DNA of 64,000 nucleotides from Reticulitermes lucifugus (Eukaryota > Arthropoda > Insecta > Blattodea > Rhinotermitidae), in NCBI GenBank assembly GCA_026260175.1, contig JAKCWW010000429.1, positions 32,258 to 96,257 of the forward strand, given 5' to 3'. A model generated the notes under the pieces. It was not told the DNA's origin and did not search any database. It was given only the letters and a program-made list of their open reading frames with translations. Shown here piece after piece: positions 32,221 to 44,425 of this stretch. Position 1 is the stretch's first letter, and every line of letters starts with the position of its first letter. A program made the translations under genes and the position numbers.

Positions 32221-34883
32221 ACGCTAGATACAGCGGAAGAGCGTTTGCACTGTTTTCAGTTAATGTGTTTCCGAGTCGTTCGTAGCGATAGTCCAATGTA
32301 CCTTGAAGTGTGTCAAGGTCGTGTACTTCAAATTGGACGCACAAATTTGTCCTACTCTTACTTAGTCCACTCTAAATAACCTTTCACTTAATGCAGCATC
32401 ATTAAAACGGTTAGGGTAGATACATTTTTAATCTCATTAAGTAGAATCTAAGAAGTAAGACTGTGCATATGTTAGCAGTCACATAAATGAAACTTAGTGG
32501 TAAATATCAAAAGCGGACGTGGAAGGAAACTGAATTGTGTGTTGTGAGAATTTTTCGAGTTGTCGGTATGGAAATTTATGGCGTGGCATTGCTTTGTGTC
32601 TGGACAGAGAGCCTTGAATTTTCTCGCTTAGCTGGACAATTCACTGCATGGTTTCAGTGACAAATTTTTTTTTTCCTTTGGAAGTAAGCACAATGTAGCC
32701 AGCACCCTTGCCAAGGCTGTTAACTGTTGTAACGGAGATGTACGATATTTTTAATTGGGAAAGTAAAGAATATTCTGCAGTGACGAATTGCACATGCGAA
32801 TTATTCTTTCGCCGACTGTCGTAAATATTTCATAGCGACTTGTCGTTGTGACTTTCTTGACGACAGGAGACTGGTCGATATTCTCTGTCTAGGGAATGCG
32901 AGGTCAGTACAGTGTATATTACCCTGTTTATTCATTGCGATATCTTACCACCTCCATTATTCTTGTAGTCAAGGTGGGGTATTAAATTATAGAAGATGAT
33001 TGAGAAGGAGAAAATAGAAAGGAAGGAATACGAAACAATTAATAAAGAACAGGTACATAATAGTACAAGCTGGGTAGTACGCATGACGTAACTGTTACGG
33101 GGTGTTCGCTCCTCTGAGTTTTTGTTAGTGAAATTGAAGCAACAGCTCTACAATCGAGCGTGAAAGGAACTGGGCATGCTCGCAGAGCAGAGATGTCTAT
33201 ATGAATATTTGAATGGTTCGACAACTTTTCGTAACGTCCAGTATCAAATATTATAAAAATCCGTTCACCGGATCTTGAATTGTTATGTTTGTACAGACGG
33301 ACGGTCAGAGCGACTGCACGTAACAGGGCGATTATTTTAGGACATAAAAATGGATTTGGGAAGGATGATACTTCAAAGAAGAGGTCTAGAGACAGCAAGA
33401 ACGGGACACGTACTGAAATTGTGATAATTTGTTTTTAAATTAAAAGTGTGATGCGAAGAAGTAAGAGTTAAAGTGAATCGGATGGAGACAAAGGAATTTT
33501 TATTAGATAATTTTAAGTTTTCATGTTGCTCTTTAGATATTGTGGGGTGGTTGTAAATGATGAATCGTGACGAGTGGCGTAGGAAGTGATCATAGTCTGT
33601 TTAAGAAGGAGTTAGGAAATCCATGACGTCTAAGGATTGTCTGTTCTTGGCCACAATTGGAGACATATATCTCTAGAATGCGCGCCACACGGTGTTTACT
33701 ATGCTTGCTTTATCGGCAATAAAGGGTGTAAGAAATAATAGCAGGAAGATTGAGCATGTAAAGACGAACAGAGGATGTGAGACACGGAAAGTGTAAAAAC
33801 ACATTGATCGTTCTTGCTCTGTATAGCGAAGTGATCTGAGGTTCTCATTCCGGTATCGATGAAGATGCAGGCTTCGCGTATTACGAGCTTTGTGGTGTAC
33901 GTTTATCTTTTTTTGTCGTACCTGCTCAATTATCATGTTTCGGAAATTTTCAATTAGGATGGTTCGCATGGCTATAAAGGGAAAGTTAAAAACGCCTAGA
34001 TGCTCCATGTAGGTCTGGAGTGATTCATTATCTATACATGACTTGTCTGGATTTCAATTTGTAATCCAAACGCTGGGGGAATCAGAGAAATTGGTAGCGG
34101 CGTGCCACGTTCGTTGTGTGACACATTTGTACGACATTCACGTATCTTGTTTATTAATGGAATACCAAGCCAGAAATGCGGGATTAATGCTCTCTGTTTA
34201 TAAATAGATTCACCCCATTCCTGGTGCGACGGAGACAGCTGCCAGACCCTCAGGGGGACTTGCTGTGTTAAATGTAATTTGTAGCTCGGGACGTGAACAG
34301 CTCGAATTGTTCGCTAACACGACAGTTATGGAACTCTAGTTCCTGTGTTTGTTTTTTTAGTTATTTCCTGATGCTTTGTCAAACAAAGAAAATATCTTTG
34401 ACATTGTTGTCACATATAAACCACCTATTGTTCCCCTCTTTTTCTGTCATGCTCCTTTACGGTGAGTGCCGGAGATGTCATTCTAGGGCAGTGCCCTTGT
34501 GACTAAATCTCAATTTTTGCGGAACCCTTGTAAAGCAAGAGTGTACTTTTTCGGTGGAAAAATGAAATAAAACTTTTTGAAACATACATTTTTAAATAAA
34601 TAAAATATTTACGCTTGTTTATGAAAAATAATATTTTGTTAATTGCAATTTACCAGAAAGTGTACCCAAGTGCCGATTATGCTCCAAGTTGGGGAGGAGA
34701 ATAAAAAGTACAAATAAAAGGTATCCGCGTTATAACACAGTTTGAATGCTAGTGCCCTAGGGTTTAACGCGGCTGGAAGGTGGAACTTTATTATTTTCCT
34801 GCATCGAAATGTGATATTTAAAATGAATGGATATTTACCTCCATGCTTCCTGTTTACGTCACTTCTAACTTTTACTTAACTCT
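32221..34883. other. 2.66 kb, mostly unannotated
   Basis: A short piece at 33830-33870 (gaggttctcattccggtatc-gatgaagatgcagg) resembles the outer arm of the fold-back family (gaggttctcacggcggtgcc-gatgaagg at 42228), weakly. Frames of 119 and 111 codons on the reverse strand (33039-33398, 33673-34008) have no recognised domain. Confidence 0.45.
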
Positions 34884-34929
34884 GTTAACTGCAGGTGATA
34901 CGAAACGTTAACTGCAGGTGATACGAAAC
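34884..34929. repeat. 23-bp exact tandem duplication, motif-like
   Basis: gttaactgcaggtgatacga-aac occurs twice head to tail with no mismatch, followed by gtcggatgagaa. The unit ends in CGAAAC and resembles the 3' half of the hammerhead-like motif (CTGCAGGTGATACGAAACGTCGG). Confidence 0.85.
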
Positions 34930-35262
34930 GTCGGATGAGAAATGTTAATAATATAAATTAATGAGAAATAGGGAATATTGAAGGAAGCGGTTTTACCTTA
35001 TGTTTAATTCACTATCATGCCATCTGTCGGTAAGGACTATTGAAAACGTACAGGAACCTTAGAATAACCAACCTGGCTTTGATCACGTCAGAAATCTAGT
35101 GGGATGCGTTATTGCTGTGCTGTCCAGTTCAGTAGGTTTGCGTTGTTTGTTGGCCTGCAGGAGTGTTGGATTTAGGAATATTGTAGCTATGTTTGTGGAA
35201 TTTGCTTTTGAACACTCAGTAAATACTTTGGGCTGTAGTAGGCCTATATCCTCTTGGTGGTC

Positions 35263-35292
35263 GTGAGTGTGTGTGAGTGTGTGTGTGTGTGT
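35263..35292. repeat. (GT)n microsatellite, interrupted
   Basis: gtgtgtgagtgtgtgtgtgtgtgtgag context, about 24 bp of GT with two ga interruptions. Confidence 0.9.
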
Positions 35293-35345
35293 GAGATGAG
35301 TTTACTACTACGAGACAAGAGAATCACACTGGGTAATCTGAATAT

Positions 35346-35508
35346 AACTAACTAACTAACTAACTAACTCCATGGAGCAGAGTCCTTGTTGAGAAGCTAA
35401 CAGGTCGTCAGCTAGTCAAGAAAGTCCCCGCATTTTATGGAACCCGAAGGTTCATCACTGCACTCACAAGAGCCCGCCACCTGTCCCTATCCTGAGCAAT
35501 CTGAATAT
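35346..35508 (-). mobile_element. LINE 3' end with (GTTA)6 tail, - strand
   Basis: (AACT)n at 35346-35370, then ccatggagcagagtccttgt, tgagaagctaacaggtcgtc, agctagtcaagaaagtcccc, gcattttatggaacccgaag, caagagcccgccacctgtcc, stopping at ctatcctgagcaatctg. It is very similar to 23766-23935, with about 90 per cent identity by eye over the shared part, and is one of the least decayed tails. Confidence 0.92.
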
Positions 35509-36451
35509 CCCGAACTAAAGTAAGTCACTCGTCGCCACAACTAGGATGATATGTGAAGGGCGTATATGTGTTTATCTCATTTAAGCGAGACGTTATTTTC
35601 GAAAATTGATTGCTTCTTTTTCTTGATGTTTCATGTACAGTTCGATATTGTATATGGGCATACGTTTATCCTTGCCTATACTTCTTGTCCGTTGCAGAAT
35701 TTCTGATTTCATCATTAAGCACTGCACTCCGTTGCCAATCATCTCACACAGCCACCGAACCCATACCCTTCCCTGTTCACCCCAGATCTCATACCGCGGT
35801 TTGTTTAATCCAAGAAGGCTGGAGAAGAAGGGAGAATTGTGAAATCGGGAGTTACTTTTTAGTTGGAAGGATTTCTGTCCAATCAGTTGCAGATGTAGAA
35901 GAAAGCTGAGCTATATTTCAAAGAGATTTCACAGCAAAAACCATATTTATGTTTGTTACCCCTCACGCAGGGGCCATCACATGAATTCCTGCCGTCATTT
36001 GCAGAGTCTTGTTCGGAATCAGTGTTATGCTGAAAATAGACTTTGAATCGTCGTGAGGTTTCTGCTGTTATAACAGTCATTATGGCGCCTAGGCATATGA
36101 AATAAGGGTGTCTTCTCCCTCCCCTGACACCAAGTCAGGTAACATTCGTAATCATACTTCTTCACTTGCGATTTCTAACGTTTGATACTTCTCCCTTTTT
36201 GTGTCTTGGAGTTTAGACTCTCCGCCACACTTCTCTACGTGACCCTTACAGACTTCCTGCAATGCGGCTTTGATGTTTAATAAAACGAAAAGTATAAAAA
36301 CGCGCGTCTCAATTAAGGTAGAAGGGCGGTTGGTTCTGAATGTACTGAAAGACGGACGCACAGAACAGATTTGTACTACTTTTCTTGTAAATCCGCGATG
36401 TGTATGAGGGCAGGCCGTCATTAGAATTGTGTCTGTAAACAGTACGGTATG
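35509..36451. other. Unannotated DNA
   Basis: A 99-codon + frame (35610-35909) begins MLLFLDVSCTVRYCIW and is hydrophobic at its start, but it has no recognisable domain and no splice context I could support. Confidence 0.45.
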
Positions 36452-37021
36452 CAATCTTAATAATTAAACCAACAAATACATTTTATTTTGAAGTAACCCC
36501 TGTCTACAATATGCCATGGGCCATTATAAAGGAATACCAGTTACAAGGAGGAGTTACAAAGGTATGATTCTGCACATATAAAATTGTGAAGATTTCGATG
36601 GCCATTTCTTAATAGAAACATCTATGTCTGCTCTGTTCCAAATTGCCATTTTTTTTGGGGTTGTGACTGTGTTGTTTTACATATATATTCACACGTTCAA
36701 TCTTGATACAGAACTTGTGTTCAGACATCTCACAATAAAAGTATTATGTTAAACACACACATATTTGCGTCGTCTGTGAGTCATATGTAGTCGGGTTCTG
36801 TGAACAAGTACATCACAATACCTGTATTATTTTTAGTAAATCGGCGAATCTACATAAATTTAGAAAGAAATTAGATATTGTTTCACACAAAAGGAGTATG
36901 TCACTGTAAATGGAACATCCCTGAGTGTGTACTGTGTCGTGCCTATGAAGGGCTGCAGTGCGAAACTAGTGGTAAAACACAATCAGGGTTTATTCCCCAA
37001 TTGGTTTAATTGCTAAGATTG
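36452..37021. mobile_element. 570-bp element with inverted ends, motif site H
   Basis: Left end caatcttaataattaaacca (36452) and right end ttggtttaattgctaagattg (to 37021) are inverted repeats of about 21 bp with two mismatches. Near the right end, on the + strand, tgcctatgaagggctgcagtg-cgaaactagtgg carries a variant of the hammerhead-like motif, followed by gtttattccccaattgg. No frame longer than 60 codons lies inside. No clear target-site duplication. It could be a MITE or a terminal-repeat remnant. Confidence 0.6.
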
Positions 37022-38940
37022 TTCAGTAAAATATACGGTGATATGCAAAACTGTAAGATAGGACAGTTGTTTTATTGCTGTTTTATTTACGGTCGGTGTC
37101 ATATTTCCTCCCTTCATATTCATACTGGCGTGTGTGAGACCTGTTTGTGTTGTCCTTAACCAACATATTTAAGTTTTGTCCTAAATTTTACTTATGATAG
37201 TGCATTTTGTTTCACTAATAACGTTTATCACGCCTACAGATTCATTTGCAAGATACGAAATGGCATTTATCTACACGTATACCTAAAATGTATTTGTTAT
37301 TAGTTCTACGGACTTAAATTATGTGTTGTTAAATAATATTCCACAGTTAAATGTAACTTGTGGGCACTTACGCACTTGTACAGAGTCCTTGTTTTATCTG
37401 ACATCTATCGTTTGTTATTCCCGCCGTTATTTTGTTGTGCGAGTGAGCGATTGCCTGAGTGGGGTGCGGTAATAGGATAAACGAGCCGTCAGGAAGTGGC
37501 AACTTATAGATTTAAGATAACGTAATAACCGTGTGTCTTATAATGTGTTTGTGTTACGTTATTTAACAGCGTTAAATTAACTAATAAATACGTTTGACTC
37601 CAAAATTTGCCAAGGACACTGTGGTGGCTTTGTTTATGTATACATTTTTCTAATATAATAATAATAATAGTCGTAATTTTTTAGTACAATTTTAGTATTC
37701 ATGCCGCTTGTGTACGGCATACAATATTCTTCCTGCATGACTTCAAATGCACCGACTTCGCCCATCTACTCGTGGATTGCCACAGCTCGGTCTTGGGGCT
37801 GTTAGTACCTCTAGCGACAGCAAAGTGATGTATGTGCTGTTATGTTGAAGGTTTTATACTTCTCCGAGTGCCATAGCGCCGTGTTCAGTCGTAGGCCTGC
37901 ATTTGAGGACTCAGTTTTGAGACAGGCTGCTGTTACTGTACAGACAAAACCAGGTTTATGTTGTGATAGATGAAGATTGCAAAGGGGAATGTCGCAGCTT
38001 TTTTGAAATTGCTGTCATAGTAATCTTGAGGAACTGAATTCGAACTGGTTCTCCACGTCAAGACACAGGTGCCTTTTGCTGTGTTTGTTGAATGAAGTTT
38101 ACAGCGGGCCTTGAATATTGGGAATCTTCTAGAGAAGTGACCCGTTCAGTACGTTTTTATATATCTTTTTGGCGCAGTAAATACATGTTTAGTTCGTGTA
38201 CGTTGAACGCACGAAGTGAACGGAACTCCTTTAGCTCCTGTTGTGTTTTGTATTTGGTCTATGCAGAGTACTGTGTTATTGATTTTAATGCTCTGAGCTG
38301 TAAATTGCTTTCAGTTTATTGGGGCTATTAAAACTGAATCAAGGAAATTGTGTTTTGGGTATATACCACGGTTTTGTGTTAACCTTTGTACAAAGTAGCC
38401 TTGCGCGATAACTGTATGTACATACATTTCTATAATCGTATTCTTCTGACAAAGATGGACGCCAACGCATTTACTAACTCTAACGTTGATAATAATGGCT
38501 TCTGCTTTATATTAAGGGAGGGGAGAGGGTCCATGAGATCCAGAACTATTATTGATGTGTGTGTGTTCGGAGATACAGACACTGAAAGCAGTGCCGTCTA
38601 GTTTCTGCGCGTGAACTGATGTGAGAGTCCATATTACAAGAACCGTGTTATAATTTTGTTTTATTTTTGTGGTATGAAGATTTCATTACCTTAATGGTAG
38701 AATCTTTACTTTTCTCACGATTTTTTTTTTCGATTTTACATCCCCTTTTGTGAGAATTTTTTATTACCTTGCTGTAAAATTGTATACATACATGTATAAT
38801 TGCTGCATTTAATTAATTAAACTTATCCGTTGTAAAAACTTGAATTTGAAACTGAATGGTTTTCTGCATATCTTTGCAAAGATATAGGCCTATGTGTAAC
38901 CTTGCGTGATTTCAGGCTTCCGCCGCGGTGTAAATGAGAT
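37022..38940. other. 1.9 kb without recognised features
   Basis: A run of three aat/ataata units at 37657-37668 is the only simple repeat. No domain seen in the 71- and 79-codon + frames at 38.1-38.6 kb. Confidence 0.5.
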
Positions 38941-39090
38941 CTGCGCTTTTCTGGGATTTTACGTGGCGTAGAGTGGTAGTTTGTTACTGATGTTTCGGGA
39001 CAACCTTTTGGTCCCATGTTCAAGGGTCAATCAGTCCAAGAAGATTCGACTACGTGACCCTTGAAGATGGGACCGACTTCCGCCACCCGA
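38941..39090 (-). repeat. Hammerhead-like motif and 20-bp hairpin, site J
   Basis: The reverse strand of 38988-39026 reads cccttgaacatgggaccaaa-aggttgtcccgaaacatcag: CTTGAACA-T-GGGAC(C), loop, GTCCC, GAAACATC. A second piece on the opposite strand (39055-39074, tgacccttgaagatgggacc) is the reverse complement of 39010-39029 with 19 of 20 positions matching, giving a 20-bp stem with a 25-base loop. Flanked at 38954-38970 by ggattttacgtggcgtagag, similar to a stretch at 14366. Confidence 0.65.
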
Positions 39091-41517
39091 TTTGATAACA
39101 ATGATTGAATGAAACACCGTGTCGCCTCATTGTTCCCAATCTCAAACAGAGGTTGATGGATAAATCAGAATCATCCCAGCGTGCTTCTGGTGGTCACCGT
39201 TTAACTTGCCACGAAGCATTTAATCGGGTTGAAAAATGTAGGGAATTGGCATACATGGCTTTGTGTGACAATCCAACAATCCAGTATAGTCTGGAAGTTT
39301 ACCCTTTTGGAATTCTGTCCGTCAGTGAAGACGTCAACATATTACAGGACAGTTTGCTTTAACCTGTCTCGCTATTTTGTGGTATTTTCGGGAACATTTC
39401 TGGCCCCCTGCATCATGCTGATTGATGTGGTCTTCCCGTATAATTGGAAATTTTGCTGTTTGTTTATCCCCATTTAGTTCTGGTTCTTCGTATGTTTCCA
39501 GTATCTGATGGATTTAACTCTACCTTCAAAGGGATATGGGTCGTTTCCTTGTGGGGTGTAATTTTTATTGGAAATTTATCTGCTGTTTTCACCCTCCCAT
39601 GGTGTTGGGTGTTAGCATTATACACTGAGTTTGTAACTTCTTTCAGTGTCCAGTGACTGAAGTGACTTTCTAAAGGGCGCCACTGTATATCCACCGTTAT
39701 ATAACTGATGACGGCAACATACAGCTTCTGAAAAGTTGTGTTGTGAAGAACATAAAAATACCCAAAATAAAGATCGTGTTTTGTGTTACATCATGCCCAG
39801 AAACATTTCGGCCTATATGGCCTTAGCAGCTTACAGCGTTGTTAAATAACACATTTGGGCCTAAGTAATTTTGACAGTATTCTGCTAGCGTTTTGTTTAG
39901 GGTAAACAAGGAGTATGTGTAGACTAATTTTGTGCTTTGGTAATGCGACGTAATGTAATTGGAAAAGTTTTCGGTTTTAATTTACGTTATTTTCATTTTT
40001 AAAATTTAATTATGAATACAAAAGTGAATTACAAAGTTGACCTCATAACAGCTGTAGAAGTGCGCAATGCCAAGTGAAATTTGAATCGTCCTCGTATTCA
40101 ATCTGAGTTCAAATAACAAATATTTTTACTTTGTTTTTCGGCGAAAGGGGAGCGTGTTTGAATGTGCAGTCAACACATTTACAAATTCACGTTTAGGTCA
40201 ACGCAATGAAAAACGCGTTGTTTCTTAAATCTGTCGCATCGTCTTTTTTGCTGCCCTTCGCATTTCTGTTTTCTATTGTCGTTTTTCAGTCTCTATTCTT
40301 GTCACACCAGTTTTTTAGGTCTCAGATCAGTATAATCTCGGCTTCTTTAGTCTGCTTTTATAGTTGCTGTTAGTCTATCCTGTCAGGAAAGAACACATCT
40401 TTGTTGCAGTCAACTCCTGAAATGCGCTTTTTAAAGTGGGAAATGAACAGTGAAACACAATTCAGCTTATTCCGCATCTGCTCTCGCAGTAACATATTTC
40501 GAATGTGATCTTATGTTTTCGAGGAATTTATGGAACCGGGGGGGGGGTGGTAGGGGATGAGCACTGTTCCAGTCATGGTTGTTGCATGGTAACGTGATGA
40601 GGTCAAAGCCTGTAGAAACTACGTGTTACGTTAGGTGCTCTGTGTCTGTGTAAACTAGTAACTGATTATTTATATTCCGGTAGGATTCATTTAATTGGCT
40701 CACGTTAGGTTGAAATTGCGTATTTTTCGGCTGATTGCATAACAACAACGAACGTCTTTAACAGGAGAGCGTTTTTGCAGGTACTTCCGTTATAAACGTT
40801 TGTCTGCACACGGCAGTAGTCATTTATACGACACGACTGTTCTGGAGGAACTCCGTAGCTGTAATCATGTGTCACAATAGAACTGGTTGTTTGGAAGAGA
40901 GAACATTCCACGTTTCAGCCATTGGTAATTTTCTTGTTCCAAGAAACCGATTCCGGTGCTGGTGTCGTCTTAGGCAGTTCGCGGGCTTCTATATATTGAG
41001 AATTACGTTTTGCAGATCCGATTGAACCTACTAATGGGCTCTTCCGTGCCATAGAAACAGTACTTGTGGGGCTGAACGACGATTGTCTCAGTGATTTCGT
41101 TCAGTGTCCACAGAAAGCATGCTAATCTTGTGATGTGATTTTCTAGGCATCCTGTAGTTTTATTCGGTCAGATTTCATGCTGAAATGATATACATAGCAT
41201 TCACGTATATGACCTCTAGCGTATCCGACGGCTTTACGATCAGTCTATATTGATGTGTTGTTATGGTGAACAAAATTGTGCCATCATCACCTACCACTTT
41301 CTGATATATGAACGTGCGTGTCCACTGTTTTTGCGTAATAATAAAGGAATGCTGCTATCTGCAGGTATCGTGTGGACTTGCACCTGCCTGTAATAGTAAT
41401 TGGGTTTATATCTTAAAACTCCGGACTTAATCTCACATGAAACTCAACAGCGTGTGTCCAAAATAACTTCTATATATGATGGTTTTATTGTTGTTTCCTG
41501 ATTTGTATAAGGATGTT
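39091..41517. other. 2.4 kb, mostly unannotated
   Basis: Contains motif site I (separate entry) and a run of ten G at 40538-40547. Frames up to 85 codons at 39.1-39.7 kb show no domain. Confidence 0.45.
39800..39831 (-). repeat. Hammerhead-like stem motif, site I
   Basis: Reverse strand gctgctaaggccatataggc-cgaaatgtttc: stem GGCC/GGCC with a loop of five bases between the CTG-like and GAAA ends. The 5' box (CTGCTAA) is weaker than at other sites. Confidence 0.45.
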
Positions 41518-41715
41518 GTTTAAAATGGATCTGAAAAAATTAGGGTGGGGGGATGTGGACTGGATTCATCTTGCTTAGGCTGGTTCCAGTGGCGAGATTT
41601 TGTGTGCTAGGTAATGAAAATTTGGGTTCCACTAAATGCGGGAATTTCTTGTATAGCTGAGTGACTTGTGGCTTCTCAGGAACGCTACTGCATGAAGTTG
41701 GGTAGTTACATTATT
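41518..41715 (+). mobile_element. LINE 3' end fragment, + strand
   Basis: Reads KMDLKKLGWGDVDWIHLA, a stop, then in another frame the remains of ALVNTVMNLRVP (tagatttt..., aatttgggttccactaaatgcgggaatttcttgtatag), then ctgagtgacttgtggcttctcagg. Starts in mid-ORF, so it is 5'-truncated. The ggtgg-ggtagttacattattaggc stretch at the 3' end shows no clear tetranucleotide tail. Confidence 0.8.
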
Positions 41716-41825
41716 AGGCACATAAATGACGAGTACTTAGCCTGGTATGAGACGTGGCAATATGATCATGAATTATGTAATGAGACGGATGGGAAAAGAA
41801 GCGGGGTTTGCGTGTTATAAACTAC

Positions 41826-42096
41826 ACTTTCTTCTTTCTTTTCTTTCCAATGGCGCGACAGCCCTCGTGGGCCTAGGCCTTCTTATTCTCGAGGCTTCGC
41901 GATCGTACCAAGACGCACTACATTCGACAGGACTTCTCTGGACGAGTGACCAGCCCGTCGCAGAGACCTCTGCCTGTCAACACACAACACTCACAAGAGA
42001 CAGACATCCATGCCCCGGGCGGGATTCGAACCCACAATCCCAGCAGACGAGCGGCCGCAGACCCACGCCTTAGACCGCGCGGCCACTGAGATCGGC
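41826..42096 (-). mobile_element. tRNA-Leu-like SINE, full length, - strand, 10-bp TSD
   Basis: The reverse strand starts gccgatctcagtggccgcgc, with box A gtggccgcgcggtctaagg (complement of 42068-42086, as in tRNA-Leu), and box B GGGTTCGAATCCC (complement of 42021-42033), about 35 bp apart, suitable for RNA polymerase III. It ends at the low side in a pyrimidine-rich tract that is an A-rich (aaag) tail on the SINE strand. Imperfect direct repeats tataaactac (41816-41825) and tatagactac (42097-42106), 9 of 10 identical, are the likely target-site duplication. The 108-codon + frame is SINE antisense. Confidence 0.9.
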
Positions 42097-42209
42097 TATA
42101 GACTACTCTGCCGGCATTTATCTGTAGAGACTACATACGATAACGAGCAGTCTTAGTAAACAAGTCTTTTGCCCTGGATTCGAAGCAAGGCCTTTGAAGT
42201 TCGAAGTTC

Positions 42210-42440
42210 TGATTTGATATGAGAGTCGAGGTTCTCACGGCGGTGCCGATTCAGATGAAGGTGTTCTGGGATGTGATGCCGTGTATGTGGTCGATGGGTA
42301 CCGTCATTTCGGAGGAAGCTGCTGTCTATATTGTCGAAGGCCGGTTTATCCTGATGATGAGATGCAGCAGGTTCCTTCGGAACGGTGGTAGCTGTCAAAC
42401 CATACGGTGTCACGTGCCTGAAGACCGCAAACATAGGCCT
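42210..42440. repeat. Fold-back element, about 230 bp, motif site F
   Basis: Left arm ttctgggatgtgatgccgtg-gggtaccgtcatttcggaggaagctgctg (42264-42324) is complementary, with about one third mismatches by eye, to the right arm cagcaggttccttcggaacg...cacgtgcctgaa (42364-42422). The outer sequence gagtcgaggttctcacggcg resembles the outer end of the 32.0 kb element. A 100-codon + frame and a 96-codon - frame cross it and are not genes. Confidence 0.7.
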
Positions 42441-44425
42441 CATTCTGATTTACTGTTGTGTTGCTTGCAAGATACACTTTGTGCGACCAACGTTTATGTG
42501 TTTAAAAAAGTGTTAGTTTGAAAGTGTGAATACTGCATATGTTCTTCCAAATAATTGTTGTATATTTTATTCCATAAGCCTGTCTGTTTTATCTCCCAAC
42601 CCAACAATGTAATAACTTTGTCCTAAGTATTGTGATATATTTTAGATACTTTATGTATTTTTAAACGCCTGAAAGTTTATGCGTTGTCTCGGGAATTTAC
42701 TTTATTATTGTTGGGAGAACTTACCGAAGCTTTCTCTGGATATTAACTGTATTTTTTCAGTACTTTGCGAAATAGTAAGGCGGCGTATTACCGCGTTTGA
42801 TATATTTTTAATATCACATTTAGAAATTTACTGTGATTGCCTCCTGTTTCTGTAGAAACTTCTGATAAGTAACTTAAAAACTCGAAGAAAAGGGTCTTGT
42901 CATTTTAAACTTCTTGGAAGTGGCATGGAGGATTGGTGGAATTTTCAGTAGTAGGATACCTCTTTAATTCTAGGAGGAGAAGAACCTTAGCTTGCGAAAA
43001 ATGAGCGGGCGGTAAGTTTTACCGGTACCATTCTGTAGAAATGAACAGATCCATACGCGAACTTTTGCTCATTCAGAATCATTAAACGTTGGTGTTGAAT
43101 TTTTACGTTAGCCGTGTTTATTACGTATGGTTTATTGTCAAAGAAGAATCGAACTTTGTAACCCTCAAAACTCGTGGACACGCTTCCCTGCCGAACCAAT
43201 ACGGTATGTAATTATGGAAGGATGTAATAGAGCAGGTCAGAGCAAGGAGTTAACTTCTGACGTTGCTTTGTTCAAACTGCGTGGGAAAAGTCATTATCAT
43301 TAGTCCATGTTTTTTCTTAAAATCATGGATTCATAGTGACGCCTTTGCTTAGTAGATATCTTGTATAAATAACTGTAATTAGGGAACGGTAGAACGGAGC
43401 CACATAGGTCGAAAACAAGGAAGTTTTGAATGACGAATTATGACGTACGTTCCTACATTTCTGGTTTCGGACTTCGAAGACTTTAAACGCTTGAATCTTT
43501 TGCACAAGTGTGTACAGTGTAGTTAATGTATGACTGTGAGTTTGAGTTCCACGTATCATTTGATGGTAGCAGAGTAAGATTAATTTACAGCACGACTTCT
43601 GACAATATTCAGACGCTATTCGTAATAAAAGTGTCACTGATTGTTGACCTGAATCGCTGTCTAACGTACGTGCTTTGCGTGTCGAAAGGAGAACCGGATT
43701 TCCTGTCTTAGGATTGTTGTGGTTTTCTTTCGTTGTTACGTCCGAATGTCGGCACTGCCTCCTTGAAGTAGGTAACGGCCGCTATTTCGCATCCTGACGT
43801 TTCTTGATTGAACTATGAACTCTGTGCAGTTGTTAACGAAATACGATAAGTGTTACAGGTCTTCCTTTTTAGATTTGTCATACGGGATTTCGCATGTTTC
43901 TTATGAGTGGTCTGTAAATAGTTATACAGTTTAAAAGTAGGCAAGTTTACCTCATTTTGGGAGGGGAGGCGATAATGTTAATGTAATTTAATGTTCTTCC
44001 AGACTGTATTCGTGATGCTTTTGTCTGTCTGTTACGCATTCATTACCACTTCCTGTCTCTGCACACTTACTCATTGTGTTGTTCGGAGTATAATGTGGCG
44101 CCGGGGAAATATGACTGGCATGCAAAACAGTTGAATATGACTCATACCCAGTGGTTTTAGTGGAAACTCTCTCGCCTCTGCAACTTGCTACACGACCCTT
44201 ATTGTTATTTCCAGAGACTTACGTAAATGCTTTTAGTATCTGGAAGAAATACTTGAAAATAGTAATAAATGTATGGCGGTAACATGCCTGCTATTATACT
44301 CTGACTGATGAATGTGTTACAGTATTTGAAATAAATTGATAAGAAGTCTGGCCTAGGATAGGAAACCGAAAGGTATTATACCTAACGATAAACTCTATCA
44401 TCTGTACGGTTAATATAAAGGGTTC
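42441..44425. other. 2 kb without recognised features
   Basis: A 104-codon reverse frame (43323-43637) shows no domain. No repeat partner. Confidence 0.5.

Noticed and set aside
35346-35370. (AACT)n considered as telomere-type repeat
   Set aside because: Insect telomeres use TTAGG; this is a 4-bp unit at the 3' tail of a LINE, seen at the same place in two copies (a decayed form at 28717).
35610-35909. Possible first exon with hydrophobic N-terminus
   Set aside because: No conserved motif, no supported splice donor, and a second overlapping frame in the same place.
41747-42073. 108-codon + frame over the SINE
   Set aside because: It reads the SINE antisense; the tRNA-like boxes and TSD explain the sequence better.
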